Shown in pieces: positions 18,347 through 28,562 of a stretch of DNA of 64,000 nt (position 1 is the stretch's first letter; the number at the start of each line of letters is the position of its first letter). This stretch comes from Pirellulaceae bacterium. Lineage in GTDB: Bacteria; Planctomycetota; Planctomycetia; Pirellulales; Pirellulaceae. The stretch lies in NCBI GenBank assembly GCA_029243025.1, contig JAQWSU010000026.1, forward strand, positions 17,113-81,112, in the 5' to 3' direction. Made by a program: the position numbers and the translations under genes. Under the pieces are notes generated by a model. It saw only the letters and a list, made by a program, of their open reading frames with translations. It was not told the origin of the DNA and did not search any database.

Positions 18347-21190
18347 TTAAACGAGCGACAGTTCTTCGGCGAGAAAATGCATCAACTCATCATCCTCGTC
18401 ATCCGCCGTGGAATGATCGTCATCAGCAAAAATCGAGTCGACCATTTGAACATCAGGCACTTGATTCGGTGTGGACGCCAATTGCTTGAGATCCATTTTA
18501 TCCGAATCATTATCGCCAGCAGTTTGCTGATCGTTTTGGCGATTTCCCCCCCAAGACTCCACCACAACTTGCGGGTTGCTCACAGCCGCAGTCGCGCCTA
18601 ATGCGTAGCCACCGTCTTGCATCGCTGTCACCAGGTCAGCCGTTGTAAAATCGCCATCGTGGTTCCAATCCCCTTCGGCCCAACCCGAGTTGCCTTGAAT
18701 ACCATCTTCGTATTCCCCAGAAGCGAAGACCTGAACAACATCCTTCGAGTCAAAGCGACCGTCCAGATTGGCATCACCGTAAGTTGACCCCATCACATCG
18801 TGGATCAGGTAATCCATATCTCCGTCATTGACCTGGCCATCACCATTCAGGTCTCCCAGATTGTCGTTCGCTCGAATTTGGGACCCGAGTAGATCGATGT
18901 CGACAATTCCAACCGAGCCGTCTGCGTTAACATCACCATGCAGATGGGCATAGTCTTCAACTTCTCCATCCTTTGCAATCCCGTGCGGTGCCAAACCACC
19001 GTGCGTGCTAAAACGAAAACGCGAGTAGACAGGTCGTGAGGGCATGGGAAACGCATCACCCGGCACAAAGAAATCAATCGTGTTCACACCCGGAATGAGC
19101 GCCGCACTGGTAGCGATCTGCTCCGTCGAGTCCCAGGTGCCATCCTGATTGAAATCCACCCATGCGTCTAGAAAACCATCCACCGATGCTTCGACATCGA
19201 CGAGTGCGAAATCCCCTGGGTGCATTCCCGTCACAAAATGTACGCCATCCTCATCGTCGGATCCATCGGCGATGTCATCACCTTTTGCATTGATTGTTGG
19301 CTGTCCATTTGGATCCGCATCAATCTTATTTCCAAGATAGACTTTCGGGTTAATCAAATGCCGCGCACCATTTGAAGCCAGTAGCGTTGGGTACGGCTGA
19401 TCCGGCGCATCACCAAAGTCGAACCTGCCACCCGGTTGGTCACGCTCACTGATGAACACCAAATGATCCTCAACTTCTCCATTCGGAATACTGGCGGCAG
19501 GATCCTGGTCAGGCTTGAGCAATGGATCCGTCGTGCTGAAACGCCATCGTGAATAAGTGGGTTCATTCGGACCGGGCTGCGCGGTATTGGGAACCATAAA
19601 CGTCAAGATATTGACGCCAGCAGCGAGAGGCTCAGCGCTAAAGATCTGCTCCGGAGCTCCCATGTCCCAGTTTCCGTTCCGATCAAAATCGATCCAACTG
19701 TTCAGCCATCCCCGGGTGGAGGCGATCACTTCTACAGTTGCCAAATTGCCCGGAACGAGTGGGGTAAGGAAACGGACACCGTCTTCGTCGTCAACGTTAG
19801 TGCCAACGACCTGGTCGTCACCATCTGAGTTGATGGAAGGTTGACCATCGGCTTCTCCCTCGACCCGTCGCCCCAAGTAGACTTTCTTATTGATTCGATG
19901 CTGGGCTCCATTGGAGGCCAACAGAGTCGGATAAGGCTCGTCCGGTGCATCACCAAAGTCGAATCGGAAATCCTGCTCAGGCGTATCGATGAAGACCAAA
20001 TGGTCTTCCACCTCTCCATTGGGAGCCGGTTGATTCGGACTTTGTTCAGGCTTCAGGATTCGGTTGGTATTGCTAAAACGCCAACGTGAGTAGGTCGGTT
20101 CGTTTGGACCAGGGGTCGTGCCAGCAGGCACCATAAAGGACAGGATGTTCACTCCTGCGCTAAGCGGTTCCGCAGCGAAAATCTGCTCTGCAGTTCCCGA
20201 ATCCCACGATCCGTTCCGATCAAAATCAATCCAACTATTCAACCATCCACGGGTTGAAGCAACCACTTCGACCGTTGCCATGTTGCCTGGAACCAAGGGA
20301 GTGAGGAAACGAACACCATCTTCGTCGTCAATATTGGCGCCGACGTTCATATCGTCACCATCCGAGGCGAAGGTAGGTTGGCCATCCGCTTCGCCTTCCA
20401 CGCTGCTACCCAGGAACACATCGGGATCGATCAGGTGATGGGCACCTCCGTTGGCAGCCAAGGTGGGATACGGTTGATCCGGTGCATCCCCCCAGTCAAA
20501 ACGATAATCCTCCGTCGTACAGACATGATCAATCCACAACTCTTGGCCACCCAGCTTGAGCGAGTTGATCGAGCCATTTAAGACGAGCTGGCCCACATCA
20601 TTTCCATACCCACCCCCGCCAATACTCACGTTAACGCCGCCAATATTCAGACCATCAACGTCACGGAAGTTGCCAAAATTGCGAAAATCACCATTGATTT
20701 CGAGATTTAAATTTCCACCGTATTCACCAAACTGAAGAGTCACTCCACTGACGGTGGCGCCAAAATCGATATCGACCAAGATATTGTTGACCATCATGTC
20801 TTGGCCAAGATGTCCGGCGTGGTTGGCATGTTCCACCGACGTATAACCTCCCGCCGTTACTCCCCCGCCGCCCCAGGTAAACGGTTGCCCCGTAAACTTC
20901 GCCTGGAGTCCCGTGTTATCCGCGATAAAGATGTCACCGACCACATAATTGCCGACTGCGGGCATGTCTTCAAAATCGATGCAATCAGCTGGGCGAAACA
21001 CACCCGGCAGATCCAGGTCAATCCCCGTACCAATTCCAGGACCGAGCGGTAACTCGGGCCCAATTGCTGCGCCCAGAGCATCGGCACCAAACATCATTTG
21101 ACGACTTTCAAGAGACTCGATCCTTGCGCCTCGACGCTGAATTCCAGTTAATCCTGCCTTCGAACGTTTCTTTTTTTTCTCGTGACGCAT
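18347..21190 (-). CDS. LEPR-XLL surface protein with three GEVED domains and dockerin repeats
   Basis: The protein has 947 residues. The N terminus has a basic stretch and a LEPR-XLL-type signal ('RIESLESRQMMFG'), found on giant secreted planctomycete proteins and thought to direct export or anchoring. A beta region (about 60-230) is followed by three near-identical units of about 178 residues, each starting FDFGDAPD-PYPTL and ending NGEVEDHLVFI or GEVEDYAHL (GEVED domain family). Two dockerin-like pairs follow: GDVNADGSVGIVDIDLL / GDLNGDGQVNDGDMDYL and GDANLDGRFDSKDVVQVF / GDWNHDGDFTTADLVTAM. The tail is very acidic (DDDHSTADDEDDE). The calcium-binding repeats suggest a stable extracellular adhesin or matrix protein; no cohesin partner is seen here. 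Confidence 0.88.
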   Translation of the reverse strand: MRHEKKKKRSKAGLTGIQRRGARIESLESRQMMFGADALGAAIGPELPLGPGIGTGIDLDLPGVFRPADCIDFEDMPAVGNYVVGDIFIADNTGLQAKFTGQPFTWGGGGVTAGGYTSVEHANHAGHLGQDMMVNNILVDIDFGATVSGVTLQFGEYGGNLNLEINGDFRNFGNFRDVDGLNIGGVNVSIGGGGYGNDVGQLVLNGSINSLKLGGQELWIDHVCTTEDYRFDWGDAPDQPYPTLAANGGAHHLIDPDVFLGSSVEGEADGQPTFASDGDDMNVGANIDDEDGVRFLTPLVPGNMATVEVVASTRGWLNSWIDFDRNGSWDSGTAEQIFAAEPLSAGVNILSFMVPAGTTPGPNEPTYSRWRFSNTNRILKPEQSPNQPAPNGEVEDHLVFIDTPEQDFRFDFGDAPDEPYPTLLASNGAQHRINKKVYLGRRVEGEADGQPSINSDGDDQVVGTNVDDEDGVRFLTPLVPGNLATVEVIASTRGWLNSWIDFDRNGNWDMGAPEQIFSAEPLAAGVNILTFMVPNTAQPGPNEPTYSRWRFSTTDPLLKPDQDPAASIPNGEVEDHLVFISERDQPGGRFDFGDAPDQPYPTLLASNGARHLINPKVYLGNKIDADPNGQPTINAKGDDIADGSDDEDGVHFVTGMHPGDFALVDVEASVDGFLDAWVDFNQDGTWDSTEQIATSAALIPGVNTIDFFVPGDAFPMPSRPVYSRFRFSTHGGLAPHGIAKDGEVEDYAHLHGDVNADGSVGIVDIDLLGSQIRANDNLGDLNGDGQVNDGDMDYLIHDVMGSTYGDANLDGRFDSKDVVQVFASGEYEDGIQGNSGWAEGDWNHDGDFTTADLVTAMQDGGYALGATAAVSNPQVVVESWGGNRQNDQQTAGDNDSDKMDLKQLASTPNQVPDVQMVDSIFADDDHSTADDEDDELMHFLAEELSLV
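18945..20515 (-). repeat. Tandem array of three ~535-bp GEVED-coding units
   Basis: Three coding repeats with starts near 20510, 19977 and 19440 lie inside the LEPR-XLL gene. Units 1 and 2 are the most alike (shared runs such as DEDGVRFLTPLVPGN and ASTRGWLNSWIDFDRNG). Unit 3 has diverged. This fits duplication of a domain exon-like block within the gene. Confidence 0.8.
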
Positions 21191-21713
21191 GGCTTTGTCT
21201 CCCGATAATTAGCTCGCGATTGATGGCGGCCACGGCGATTTGGAGGCTGCCGAACAGACCATCAACGACATCTGTCCGACAGGCGGGCGGAGAAATCGGA
21301 TTTTTTTATTTCCCGGGGCGACCGAATGGATTGGGAGAAATAGAGCAGCGTTAAGCGGAGTAAACCAATTTGGTGCCAGCCGCTATGCTGGCGACTAAAA
21401 ACGGTCCCTCGTTCAATCCGCTCCGCCTGATGATGCCAACTGACAGCTGCCTTGGCAGCTGGAAACGAATGAGGCAGATCAATCACGAACGTTGTCACCA
21501 GTCCGAATTGTCGCCTTCCGTAAGGCAGAAATGCCCAATGATGCTTGTTGACCGATTTCCTCGAACCCTCGCCGAGACAACCCACGGAAGTTCCAGACGA
21601 CACAAAGAAAGCTTGATGCGCCGCATTCGATGTCTGGCGATGGATCCACCAGTGGCACCAATCCAAACGATCAGCCAACTTTTCTTTTCGTTGGGGAACG
21701 AATCAGAACGCGC
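21191..21713. other. Intergenic region, no gene supported
   Basis: About 520 bases between two leftward genes. The longest frame (21262-21678, minus, 138 codons) has no signal peptide, ribosome binding site or motif and is probably chance. It presumably holds the promoter of the LEPR-XLL gene at 21190. Confidence 0.4.
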
Positions 21714-23876
21714 TCATTCACCCGGCTGATAGCTGCGGACAGCGTGAGCCTTCACATCCTCTGGATAGAACCAAGCCGGCTTCATTTTCCGTTCTGAGAA
21801 AAGTTTCGCCTGATCGAAAAAGTGGGGAGACTTTCGATCGGAACTCTGACCAAACTGGGTTGCCGTAACGGCTTCGACGCGCTCACCGAACGTGACGGCA
21901 CCCACATAAGAGGTGCCGACGACCGCGTAACGCCGTGGCCGCAAAAATCGAATACTGGGCGTTGAGTAGACGGTGTAAATAATTCCCAAGGGGCCTGGAG
22001 CCCCGCTACATGGCAGGCTGGGCAGGAAACGATTGAAGCCCGCCGCCGCGCCAACCACATCATGCCGTTTCGTCATTCGTTGTATTCGGTGCACATCCCC
22101 CCAAGGAACGCGCCAATCGCCATGAATCTTTTTCAATTCTTCCGCTGCTGAAACTAAGGCGTCCAATCGACTCAAACGATTCTGCCGATACTCTTTTTTG
22201 AGTGTTTCTGCAGGATACCCCTCCCCATAAAGTTGCATGTACCAAGCCACGCATAGAGTGGTAGCAGTCGAGTCATCTTCAGAACGACAATCCCAATCGA
22301 GCAAATGCTTTAAAAAGGGACGAACTCGCTCAGCTCGCTGCCGATCAACTTTTTGCAACCGCTCCAAATCTCGTTGAAATTTTGGCAATTCGGTCATCGG
22401 CCAATACATCGTGGTATCGAACGCCAATTCCTGCAATCGCTTAAAAGAGAGATTATCGGTTTGACGCAACAGATACCGAGACATCTTGGCACGACGCGTA
22501 TCGTGATTGTCATCCTCCATCATGTAATCCGGAAAATCTCCTCGTTGAGGATTCCCGTCGTCGGTGGTTGTGTAAGGCGTTGAATTACAATTTTGAACGT
22601 ATCCGGTTGACGGATTAAAAACTTGGGGCAGATCATCAAAACGATGAATCCCCTGCCATTCCGTACGTGGATCACTGCCGTCCACAGGCTGGGTCCAATC
22701 AAAACTGGGATCGCGGATCGGAATCGAGCCGTTGTAAACGTAGAAAATGTTACCGGCCTGATCGGCATACGCGATGTTGAACATTGGAATCGCACAAATA
22801 CTCGCTGCCTCGCGCCATTCGGCAAAGTTCCTCGCCCGGATCATCTCAAACGCTTGAGATGGTCGCCGAACATCGAAAAGTCCCGCGATACGCACCGCTA
22901 ACCAAGTCGAATCATTTTCGCGACGTACGAGCGGGCCCTGATGGGTCTTTCTCAAATGCAACGTACGCTCCTCAAACGTTCCATCCGTTTTCCGAACTCG
23001 CACGGTATCCGTCCAGGCAATCGCATCACGGGTTCCATCGCCATACGCATACTGCAGCGGGCGTTTCGGGTCCGGAAACGTCACTCGATAAGAATCGGCA
23101 ATATCCGGTTCGTTGACTGTGTAGGTCCAACCCAATCTACCGTTGTGCCCCTTGTTGGGGATCGGACTGCCAAAGAAACCAGCGCCAGAGAAATTCACCC
23201 CTTCATCGCTATAAATATGAGCTTCGTAGTACTGTCCCCAGCCGTACCACGGCTGGTGTGGATTGATTAACAACATTGCCTGACCATTGGCTGTCTTCGT
23301 TGGTCCGATTGCCCATTGGTTAGAACCAATGGCAGCATGGGCCGCTTCGGCAAACGTATCCGCCTTGGGGCGACCGACATGGGAACGTCCATAGACAAAG
23401 CTCAGCAACACATGGCGATCCATCGCCAACACATGCCAAGGCTCGAACCGATGAATTAATCTCGATTTTTCCTCAGGGTGTTGCGACAAATAATCATTGA
23501 TCCCAGCCGCATACGCGACCAGATTCGCCTTCATTTCTGGCGGGAACTGCTTCAGATCTTCTTTCGACCGCCGGACAACCTCGAAACTACGGTTGAGTAC
23601 ATCATTGCTTAGTCCCGACTCACCTACAATTTCAGCGTATCGCCCCACTGCACGAATACAGTTATCTTCCACCTGCCAGAAATAGTCCTCCGCCTGCGCG
23701 TAGCCCATCCCGTACGTCATGGCAGCATTCGTTTTTCCATGAATATGAGGCACTCCCCACTCGTCGCGATGAATCGTCACCTCTGTCGCCAGTGGTGACA
23801 TGGCTTGCGCATTCCCCAACAACCCTTCGATGATAAAAACTACAATCAGTGGAAACCAAGGATTCAACCGCGCCAT
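21714..23876 (-). CDS. Penicillin acylase family Ntn-hydrolase
   Basis: The protein has 720 residues from the ATG at 23876 (AAAGGAACAG upstream; it begins the signal peptide MARLNPWFPLIVVFIIEGLLGNAQA). The alpha part has 'TIHRDEWGVPHIHG' and 'YGMGYAQAEDYFWQ'. The self-cleavage site and N-terminal nucleophile are Gly184-Ser185 in 'AIGSNQWAIG'. The beta part has 'INPHQPWYGWGQYYEAH' and 'HNGRLGWTYTVN', all typical of the S45 family. Members cleave amide bonds of beta-lactams, acyl-homoserine lactones or other N-acyl compounds in the periplasm. The substrate is not predictable from the sequence, so quorum quenching is only a possibility. No tight operon partner. Confidence 0.9.
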   Translation of the reverse strand: MARLNPWFPLIVVFIIEGLLGNAQAMSPLATEVTIHRDEWGVPHIHGKTNAAMTYGMGYAQAEDYFWQVEDNCIRAVGRYAEIVGESGLSNDVLNRSFEVVRRSKEDLKQFPPEMKANLVAYAAGINDYLSQHPEEKSRLIHRFEPWHVLAMDRHVLLSFVYGRSHVGRPKADTFAEAAHAAIGSNQWAIGPTKTANGQAMLLINPHQPWYGWGQYYEAHIYSDEGVNFSGAGFFGSPIPNKGHNGRLGWTYTVNEPDIADSYRVTFPDPKRPLQYAYGDGTRDAIAWTDTVRVRKTDGTFEERTLHLRKTHQGPLVRRENDSTWLAVRIAGLFDVRRPSQAFEMIRARNFAEWREAASICAIPMFNIAYADQAGNIFYVYNGSIPIRDPSFDWTQPVDGSDPRTEWQGIHRFDDLPQVFNPSTGYVQNCNSTPYTTTDDGNPQRGDFPDYMMEDDNHDTRRAKMSRYLLRQTDNLSFKRLQELAFDTTMYWPMTELPKFQRDLERLQKVDRQRAERVRPFLKHLLDWDCRSEDDSTATTLCVAWYMQLYGEGYPAETLKKEYRQNRLSRLDALVSAAEELKKIHGDWRVPWGDVHRIQRMTKRHDVVGAAAGFNRFLPSLPCSGAPGPLGIIYTVYSTPSIRFLRPRRYAVVGTSYVGAVTFGERVEAVTATQFGQSSDRKSPHFFDQAKLFSERKMKPAWFYPEDVKAHAVRSYQPGE

Positions 23877-24505
23877 CAGAAACTGTTCCTTTAGGGATAC
23901 CCGGGGCAAAAGCGTATTCGTGCTCACCATGTTGCTAGAATCATAGGATGATTCACTTTCGCAGAGGAGCCAAGTGGTAAGATCCGATTATTTTGAGAGT
24001 CAGCAAGAAACTTTTACTCAAGAACCTCTTTCCCTCAGATTGGCTAGTGGCAATCCTTTTGACGTGACCCTGTCAGGCGAGCGAATGCGCGCTAAATTCG
24101 TGAACAATTGCTCGATCTGGTCAGGCCCAAGAAGAGATCCTTGAAACGTGACTCAAGCGCCCCAACCGCTGACGTGCGTTGGAGCTTCGAGGCGCCTTCG
24201 CTCCCGTCTTCCCCTCTAAAAAACGTAAAACCGTTCTCAGGAAAAATCACGAAAGATCCGGCGGGAATACGGTGAGACCCAAAAATGGAATTGGCGCGAA
24301 GCAAAAGATCGCTCCAGCGATCGTTCCCTGAAATCCTAACAGAGCGTTCAACTCGAATGGCGACGCCAGGATCGCAAACGAAAAAAGCTTCACACAACAA
24401 TTTCCCGCAGCTTCGGCCGACCAGCCTTCAAGCGATGAAGAGCAGATTCGCAGACATTTCCCTTTGCACCTGGCGACCGCCACATTGGCTCAATCTAAAC
24501 AGCTG
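23877..24505. other. Intergenic region, no gene supported
   Basis: About 630 bases between the kinase stop and the acylase start. A small stem GATCGCT-CC-AGCGATC sits at 24307-24322. Short leftward frames (for example 24092-24400) have no motif. Probably the acylase promoter and the kinase 3' region. Confidence 0.4.
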
Positions 24506-27500
24506 TCAGTTTTTCGAAGAGCCGAAAATATCGTCCAACCATTCATCAAATAACTTGACGACGCTTTCCTTTTCAGGCAGGTGATAAGCCGGAAAGACCT
24601 CATGCTGCTTAACTTTACTGCCAAGATCTTTAAAAAGAGGCAGTTGGGATGTCGCATGTGAAAAAATTTCGTCATGCAAACCGTTGATCATCAGGACCGG
24701 TTGTTTGACATGAGGGGCAAACTGATACTCGTGGATTTCGGGACGCTTCTCGTGCCATTTCGAATAACCACCGCCAAGCAATATCCCTGTAGCCACTCGC
24801 TGATCAACCGCAAGGACAGCAACCGATCTCAAGGCGCCAGCGCTCAGTCCGAATAGCGAAATTTTATGTGGGTGAACATCATCGCGAGTCAGCAGATAAT
24901 CAACGGTTCGCGATATTTCTTGAGCCACATAGATCCAATCATTCCGAGCGGAGATCGGCGAGTTACGAAATGCCCTGGCAAGCATCTCATTCGACCATCG
25001 TTCAAAGGTACCTCGATAAACGGGAAAACATACAATCCGTCCTGCGGAGGCAAATTCATGGGAATAGTTAAACAGCAGTTTCCTTCCCATTTGAAAAGCG
25101 CCACCCGAATTCCAACACCCGATTCCCGGCACCCCAATGACTACTTCGCCAGGAGTTTTCAAATCGCGTGGTACCAGAAGATGAAGTGGCAACCGCTCTT
25201 CGCCAAAGGGCCCATCAACTTCAACGATTTCGTGACGATATTTGTCATTCGCACCATCGGAGCTTTCCGTATCGTGGATCACGACATTGAGCGGTTGTTC
25301 GCGATCGTAGTTATACCATTCCTTCAGATCCGAGAACGGCATCCGCTCTACACGATCTAAAACTTTCGCGACCTTGGGAACCAACAATCGGGATAAATCA
25401 TCCCGTTCGAGTTTTTCAAGGTAGATCGCGCATCGAAATCCGTCTCCCTCGTCGCGTTGCCAAGGTGAAGCAATTCTTGGCGTGTAAAAGTTGTAGTCCG
25501 GATCACTGTAGGATCCACCTAGCAAGGCATGATTTCCTTCGGCATCGCCGTTCCAACACCATTCTCTCACGTTACCGTACATGTCGTACGCGTCAAAGCA
25601 CCCGATCCCCTTATACTGTCCAACCTCAGCAGTCCCATTTCCGCCATAGTTCGACAACTTCGCAGCGATACCGGGTTGATCGCAAAAGGAAGCTCGCCTC
25701 CAGTGGGCAAATGTAGGTAAACTCTTGCCACGAAATTTTGCGTAAGCATTCGCTTCGTACCAACTCACTCCCTCCACCGGATAACTTTCCTTTCCGGTAG
25801 GAAAGCGACCATGCTTCCAAGTTGCTGGACCATGCACGCCCGTCGTATCAACAAACTGCTGACAGGCTGACTTCCAAGTAATCTCAACACCCACCAGATC
25901 ATAGGAGATGTCCGACCAGTATTCGGCTTTTTCATAACCACCAGCATCGACAAATTCTTGATACTGCGAATTCGTAACTTCATATTGATCAATGAGAAAA
26001 TCGTTACGAATTGGGTGAGCGTCGCCCCCACTCGTTATCGACCTCGTAATCCGCACCATTCCTGGGACGCTCTCACTCAGTGATTGCCAGTCTCGCGTAG
26101 AGAAGTTACGCAACCCGACGGGAAACTTCATTTGGGTTTCCTTGGGCACATAACTTTCGTGCTCGAATCGGAGTCGAACGTCACCAATCGGAACCTCCAA
26201 ATTCACGAACGGAGCAACTCCCAAAAACTCCCATTCGTCATCGCGGGCGAGTGCATCACGTGCCCAGACGGTGGTCCCTTGTGGCAAACGGGTGCAAGAG
26301 ACCGTCGTGGTGAGCGACGCCCATTGCTCTTGGAACCCCATATCGGTTCCAAGTAAGCCCTGGACCCGTCGTGCTTCTCGAAAAGCACGAACCGGCAAAC
26401 GTTTTTGTCGTAGCGATCGGATTTGGGGCTGAACAACACGCCTCGCGACCTCTTGCCGATCCGCTCGAACGCGCAGGTCATCCAAAGCCGCCTGGGCTGC
26501 CGATACTTGATCGCGACTCTCGAGCGCCGATCGTGTCAGAACGCCCATGTACAGAAAGCCTAGCAAAAAACAGGTTGCAACACCCCCGACCGCGACGATT
26601 GACCGATTGCGTCGACAAAATCGGTTTACCTTCACCCTTAGCGAAGGTCGTCGCGCCAAAATCGGGCGGTCCGCAAGATGCAACTGAATGTCCTTACATA
26701 AATCGGAGGTCGTTTGATAACGATCGGCTGGATCTTTCGACAGGACCTTCAGAGTGATCCAATCAAGGTCTCGGCGTATACGACCGGACAACAACGCAAT
26801 ACTTTCCCCGCGCGCCGCGGCCCGTTCCAAACAGTCATTTCCGGTCGAAACCATCTGGCTAGGTTTCCGCGGTTCCTGCTCGCAGATTACCTCAAGCACT
26901 TCTTGCAAGCTTTTCGACTTCTCGAGTTCTTTCGAAAAGGGGCGCTTTCCACAGAGCAGCTCGTAGAGCACCACGCCTAAAGAATAAATATCACTCCGAG
27001 TATCCAAGTCATCCGATGCAAGCATAACCTGCTCAGGACTCATGTAAGCCAATGTTCCAAACATAGAAAGGGCCGTAACATCCGTTTCCGTCTTTTCATC
27101 GTTTAAATCATCCCAGGTCTTTTTCGCAATTCCAAAGTCAATGATTTTCGGTACGGCCTCATGATCACAGTCAGCAACCAAAATGTTTGACGGCTTCAGA
27201 TCCCGGTGAATAATTCCCTTATAATGTGCGTGTTGGCACCCTTGGCAAACTTGTACAAACAACTCCAATCGCTCAGATATCGTTAACTGTCGGTCATCGC
27301 AATACTGGGTGATTGGAATACCGCGAACCAAATCCATCACAAAATAAGGCTGGCCATTTTTCGCTGTCCCTGCATCCAGTACTTTGGCAATGTTGGGATG
27401 ATCCATTCGCGCCAGAGTTTTCTGTTCATCCTTAAATCTCGCAACGGTGCCGGGATTAGTTTTGTCATAACGGAGAAGCTTGAGCGCCGCAGAACGTTTG

Positions 27501-27841
27501 ATCGGATGATTTTGATTAACCAGGTACACAACCCCCATCCCACCCTCACCGATTTTCCTCACAATTCGGTAAGGCCCCACCTCTTCCAAGGGTGGCTCTT
27601 CTCTCGTTCTCAAATTTTGCAACAACTCTACCGCGTTAGGCCGTTCCCCCCACAAATCATCTTGATTTTCCAGAAAACCGTCACAGTCTGCTTGCACATT
27701 GAGTAAGGACATAACTCGGTCGTACAGCGAATTATCACCTTGGCACACCTGCTTGAGATATGCCTTGCGCTCGTCTGTTGATTCAATCATCACAGCGCAG
27801 CGAAAGATCTCTTCCTCACTTAACCTGTGCGACGAAGACAT
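24506..27841 (-). CDS. Ser/Thr kinase fused to FGE-sulfatase-like and alpha/beta-hydrolase domains
   Basis: The protein has 1111 residues. The kinase domain (about 90-392) has the glycine loop GEGGMGVVY, Lys121, HRDLKPSN at 212-219, DFG at 235-237 and 'GTLAYMSPEQ', so it appears active. A membrane helix lies at about 414-436. After a PEGA-like stretch (about 510-575) comes a formylglycine-generating-enzyme/EgtB-type domain (about 595-808; 'FLIDQYEVTNSQYQEFV', 'PVEGVSWYEANAYAKFRG', 'YDMYGNVREW', 'LLGGSYSD', 'DGFRCAIY'). The last 240 residues are an alpha/beta hydrolase with GLSAG (Ser1000), a candidate acid at Asp1057 (NGLHDE) and His1087. Kinase-FGE fusions are known in Planctomycetes; adding a hydrolase gives a receptor with a possible enzymatic output. 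Paired with the ECF gene upstream at 27957-28562, 115 bp away. Confidence 0.93.
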   Translation of the reverse strand: MSSSHRLSEEEIFRCAVMIESTDERKAYLKQVCQGDNSLYDRVMSLLNVQADCDGFLENQDDLWGERPNAVELLQNLRTREEPPLEEVGPYRIVRKIGEGGMGVVYLVNQNHPIKRSAALKLLRYDKTNPGTVARFKDEQKTLARMDHPNIAKVLDAGTAKNGQPYFVMDLVRGIPITQYCDDRQLTISERLELFVQVCQGCQHAHYKGIIHRDLKPSNILVADCDHEAVPKIIDFGIAKKTWDDLNDEKTETDVTALSMFGTLAYMSPEQVMLASDDLDTRSDIYSLGVVLYELLCGKRPFSKELEKSKSLQEVLEVICEQEPRKPSQMVSTGNDCLERAAARGESIALLSGRIRRDLDWITLKVLSKDPADRYQTTSDLCKDIQLHLADRPILARRPSLRVKVNRFCRRNRSIVAVGGVATCFLLGFLYMGVLTRSALESRDQVSAAQAALDDLRVRADRQEVARRVVQPQIRSLRQKRLPVRAFREARRVQGLLGTDMGFQEQWASLTTTVSCTRLPQGTTVWARDALARDDEWEFLGVAPFVNLEVPIGDVRLRFEHESYVPKETQMKFPVGLRNFSTRDWQSLSESVPGMVRITRSITSGGDAHPIRNDFLIDQYEVTNSQYQEFVDAGGYEKAEYWSDISYDLVGVEITWKSACQQFVDTTGVHGPATWKHGRFPTGKESYPVEGVSWYEANAYAKFRGKSLPTFAHWRRASFCDQPGIAAKLSNYGGNGTAEVGQYKGIGCFDAYDMYGNVREWCWNGDAEGNHALLGGSYSDPDYNFYTPRIASPWQRDEGDGFRCAIYLEKLERDDLSRLLVPKVAKVLDRVERMPFSDLKEWYNYDREQPLNVVIHDTESSDGANDKYRHEIVEVDGPFGEERLPLHLLVPRDLKTPGEVVIGVPGIGCWNSGGAFQMGRKLLFNYSHEFASAGRIVCFPVYRGTFERWSNEMLARAFRNSPISARNDWIYVAQEISRTVDYLLTRDDVHPHKISLFGLSAGALRSVAVLAVDQRVATGILLGGGYSKWHEKRPEIHEYQFAPHVKQPVLMINGLHDEIFSHATSQLPLFKDLGSKVKQHEVFPAYHLPEKESVVKLFDEWLDDIFGSSKN

Positions 27842-27956
27842 GAATTACCCTTTTTAAAACCAGAGGTCAGAACGGACCCGAAGAATGCGATAAGCGGTCG
27901 TAAAATCCCAGTCTGATTTGAAAAACAACAGAAAAGATTTTAAAACCGAACTCACT

Positions 27957-28562
27957 TCATTTGGCGGATTTATCCATTTCAAGTTTCAGCCAGGAACGCG
28001 CGTATTTCCAATCCAAATCAGCGGTGGATGTAGAAATCCCCAGGAAATGGGAGGCTTCTTGATTCGTCAAGCCAAGAAAGAATCGCAATTCAACTAGCTT
28101 TACCTTGCGAGGATGCTCAACCGCAAGCCGATCCAGTGCTTCATTAAGGCCGAGAACATCAAACGATTGATTGACGTCCTGACCGCCAATTTGATCGATG
28201 TCCATCCCATGCATAGCCTTGTAGCGGCCACCGCGTCGGAGAGTTTTTTTTTGCCGAGCCCGTTCCACCAAAATGCGTCTCATGGCCATGGCCGCTGCCC
28301 CAAAGAAATGCGGTAAGCCATTCCAATCCGCGTCAGGATCCTTTTGTGTGAGTCGTAGATAGGCCTCGTGAACGAGCGCGGTCGCTTGCAGAGTTTGACC
28401 GACTGACTCTCGAGCCAGTTTTTTCTCGGCTAATTTTCGCAATTGACCGTAAACGAGAGGCAAAATGTCTTCTGCTTTGGATGCGTCGTCGATCCGGGCA
28501 AAACTTACACCACAGTCTGCATTGCGATTCTCCGGGTCCGGAGCTTCAATTGTTCTAATCAT
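27957..28562 (-). CDS. ECF sigma factor of the TIGR02999-like group
   Basis: The protein has 201 residues. The region from 'LPLVYGQLRKLAEKKL' through 'QTLQATALVHEAYLRL', 'HFFGAAAMAMRRILVERAR' and 'LVELRFFLGLTNQEASHFLG' matches the planctomycete/Acidobacteria ECF group that is commonly encoded beside a large Ser/Thr kinase. Here the kinase follows directly on the same strand. The N terminus (about 28 residues) is not conserved, and the true start could be internal. Regulation is likely through the partner kinase, by inference from kinase-linked ECF groups. Confidence 0.9.
   Translation of the reverse strand: MIRTIEAPDPENRNADCGVSFARIDDASKAEDILPLVYGQLRKLAEKKLARESVGQTLQATALVHEAYLRLTQKDPDADWNGLPHFFGAAAMAMRRILVERARQKKTLRRGGRYKAMHGMDIDQIGGQDVNQSFDVLGLNEALDRLAVEHPRKVKLVELRFFLGLTNQEASHFLGISTSTADLDWKYARSWLKLEMDKSAK

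Noticed and set aside
21262..21678. 138-codon leftward frame in the gap before the GEVED gene
   Set aside because: No ribosome binding site, signal peptide or motif, and composition unlike its neighbours.
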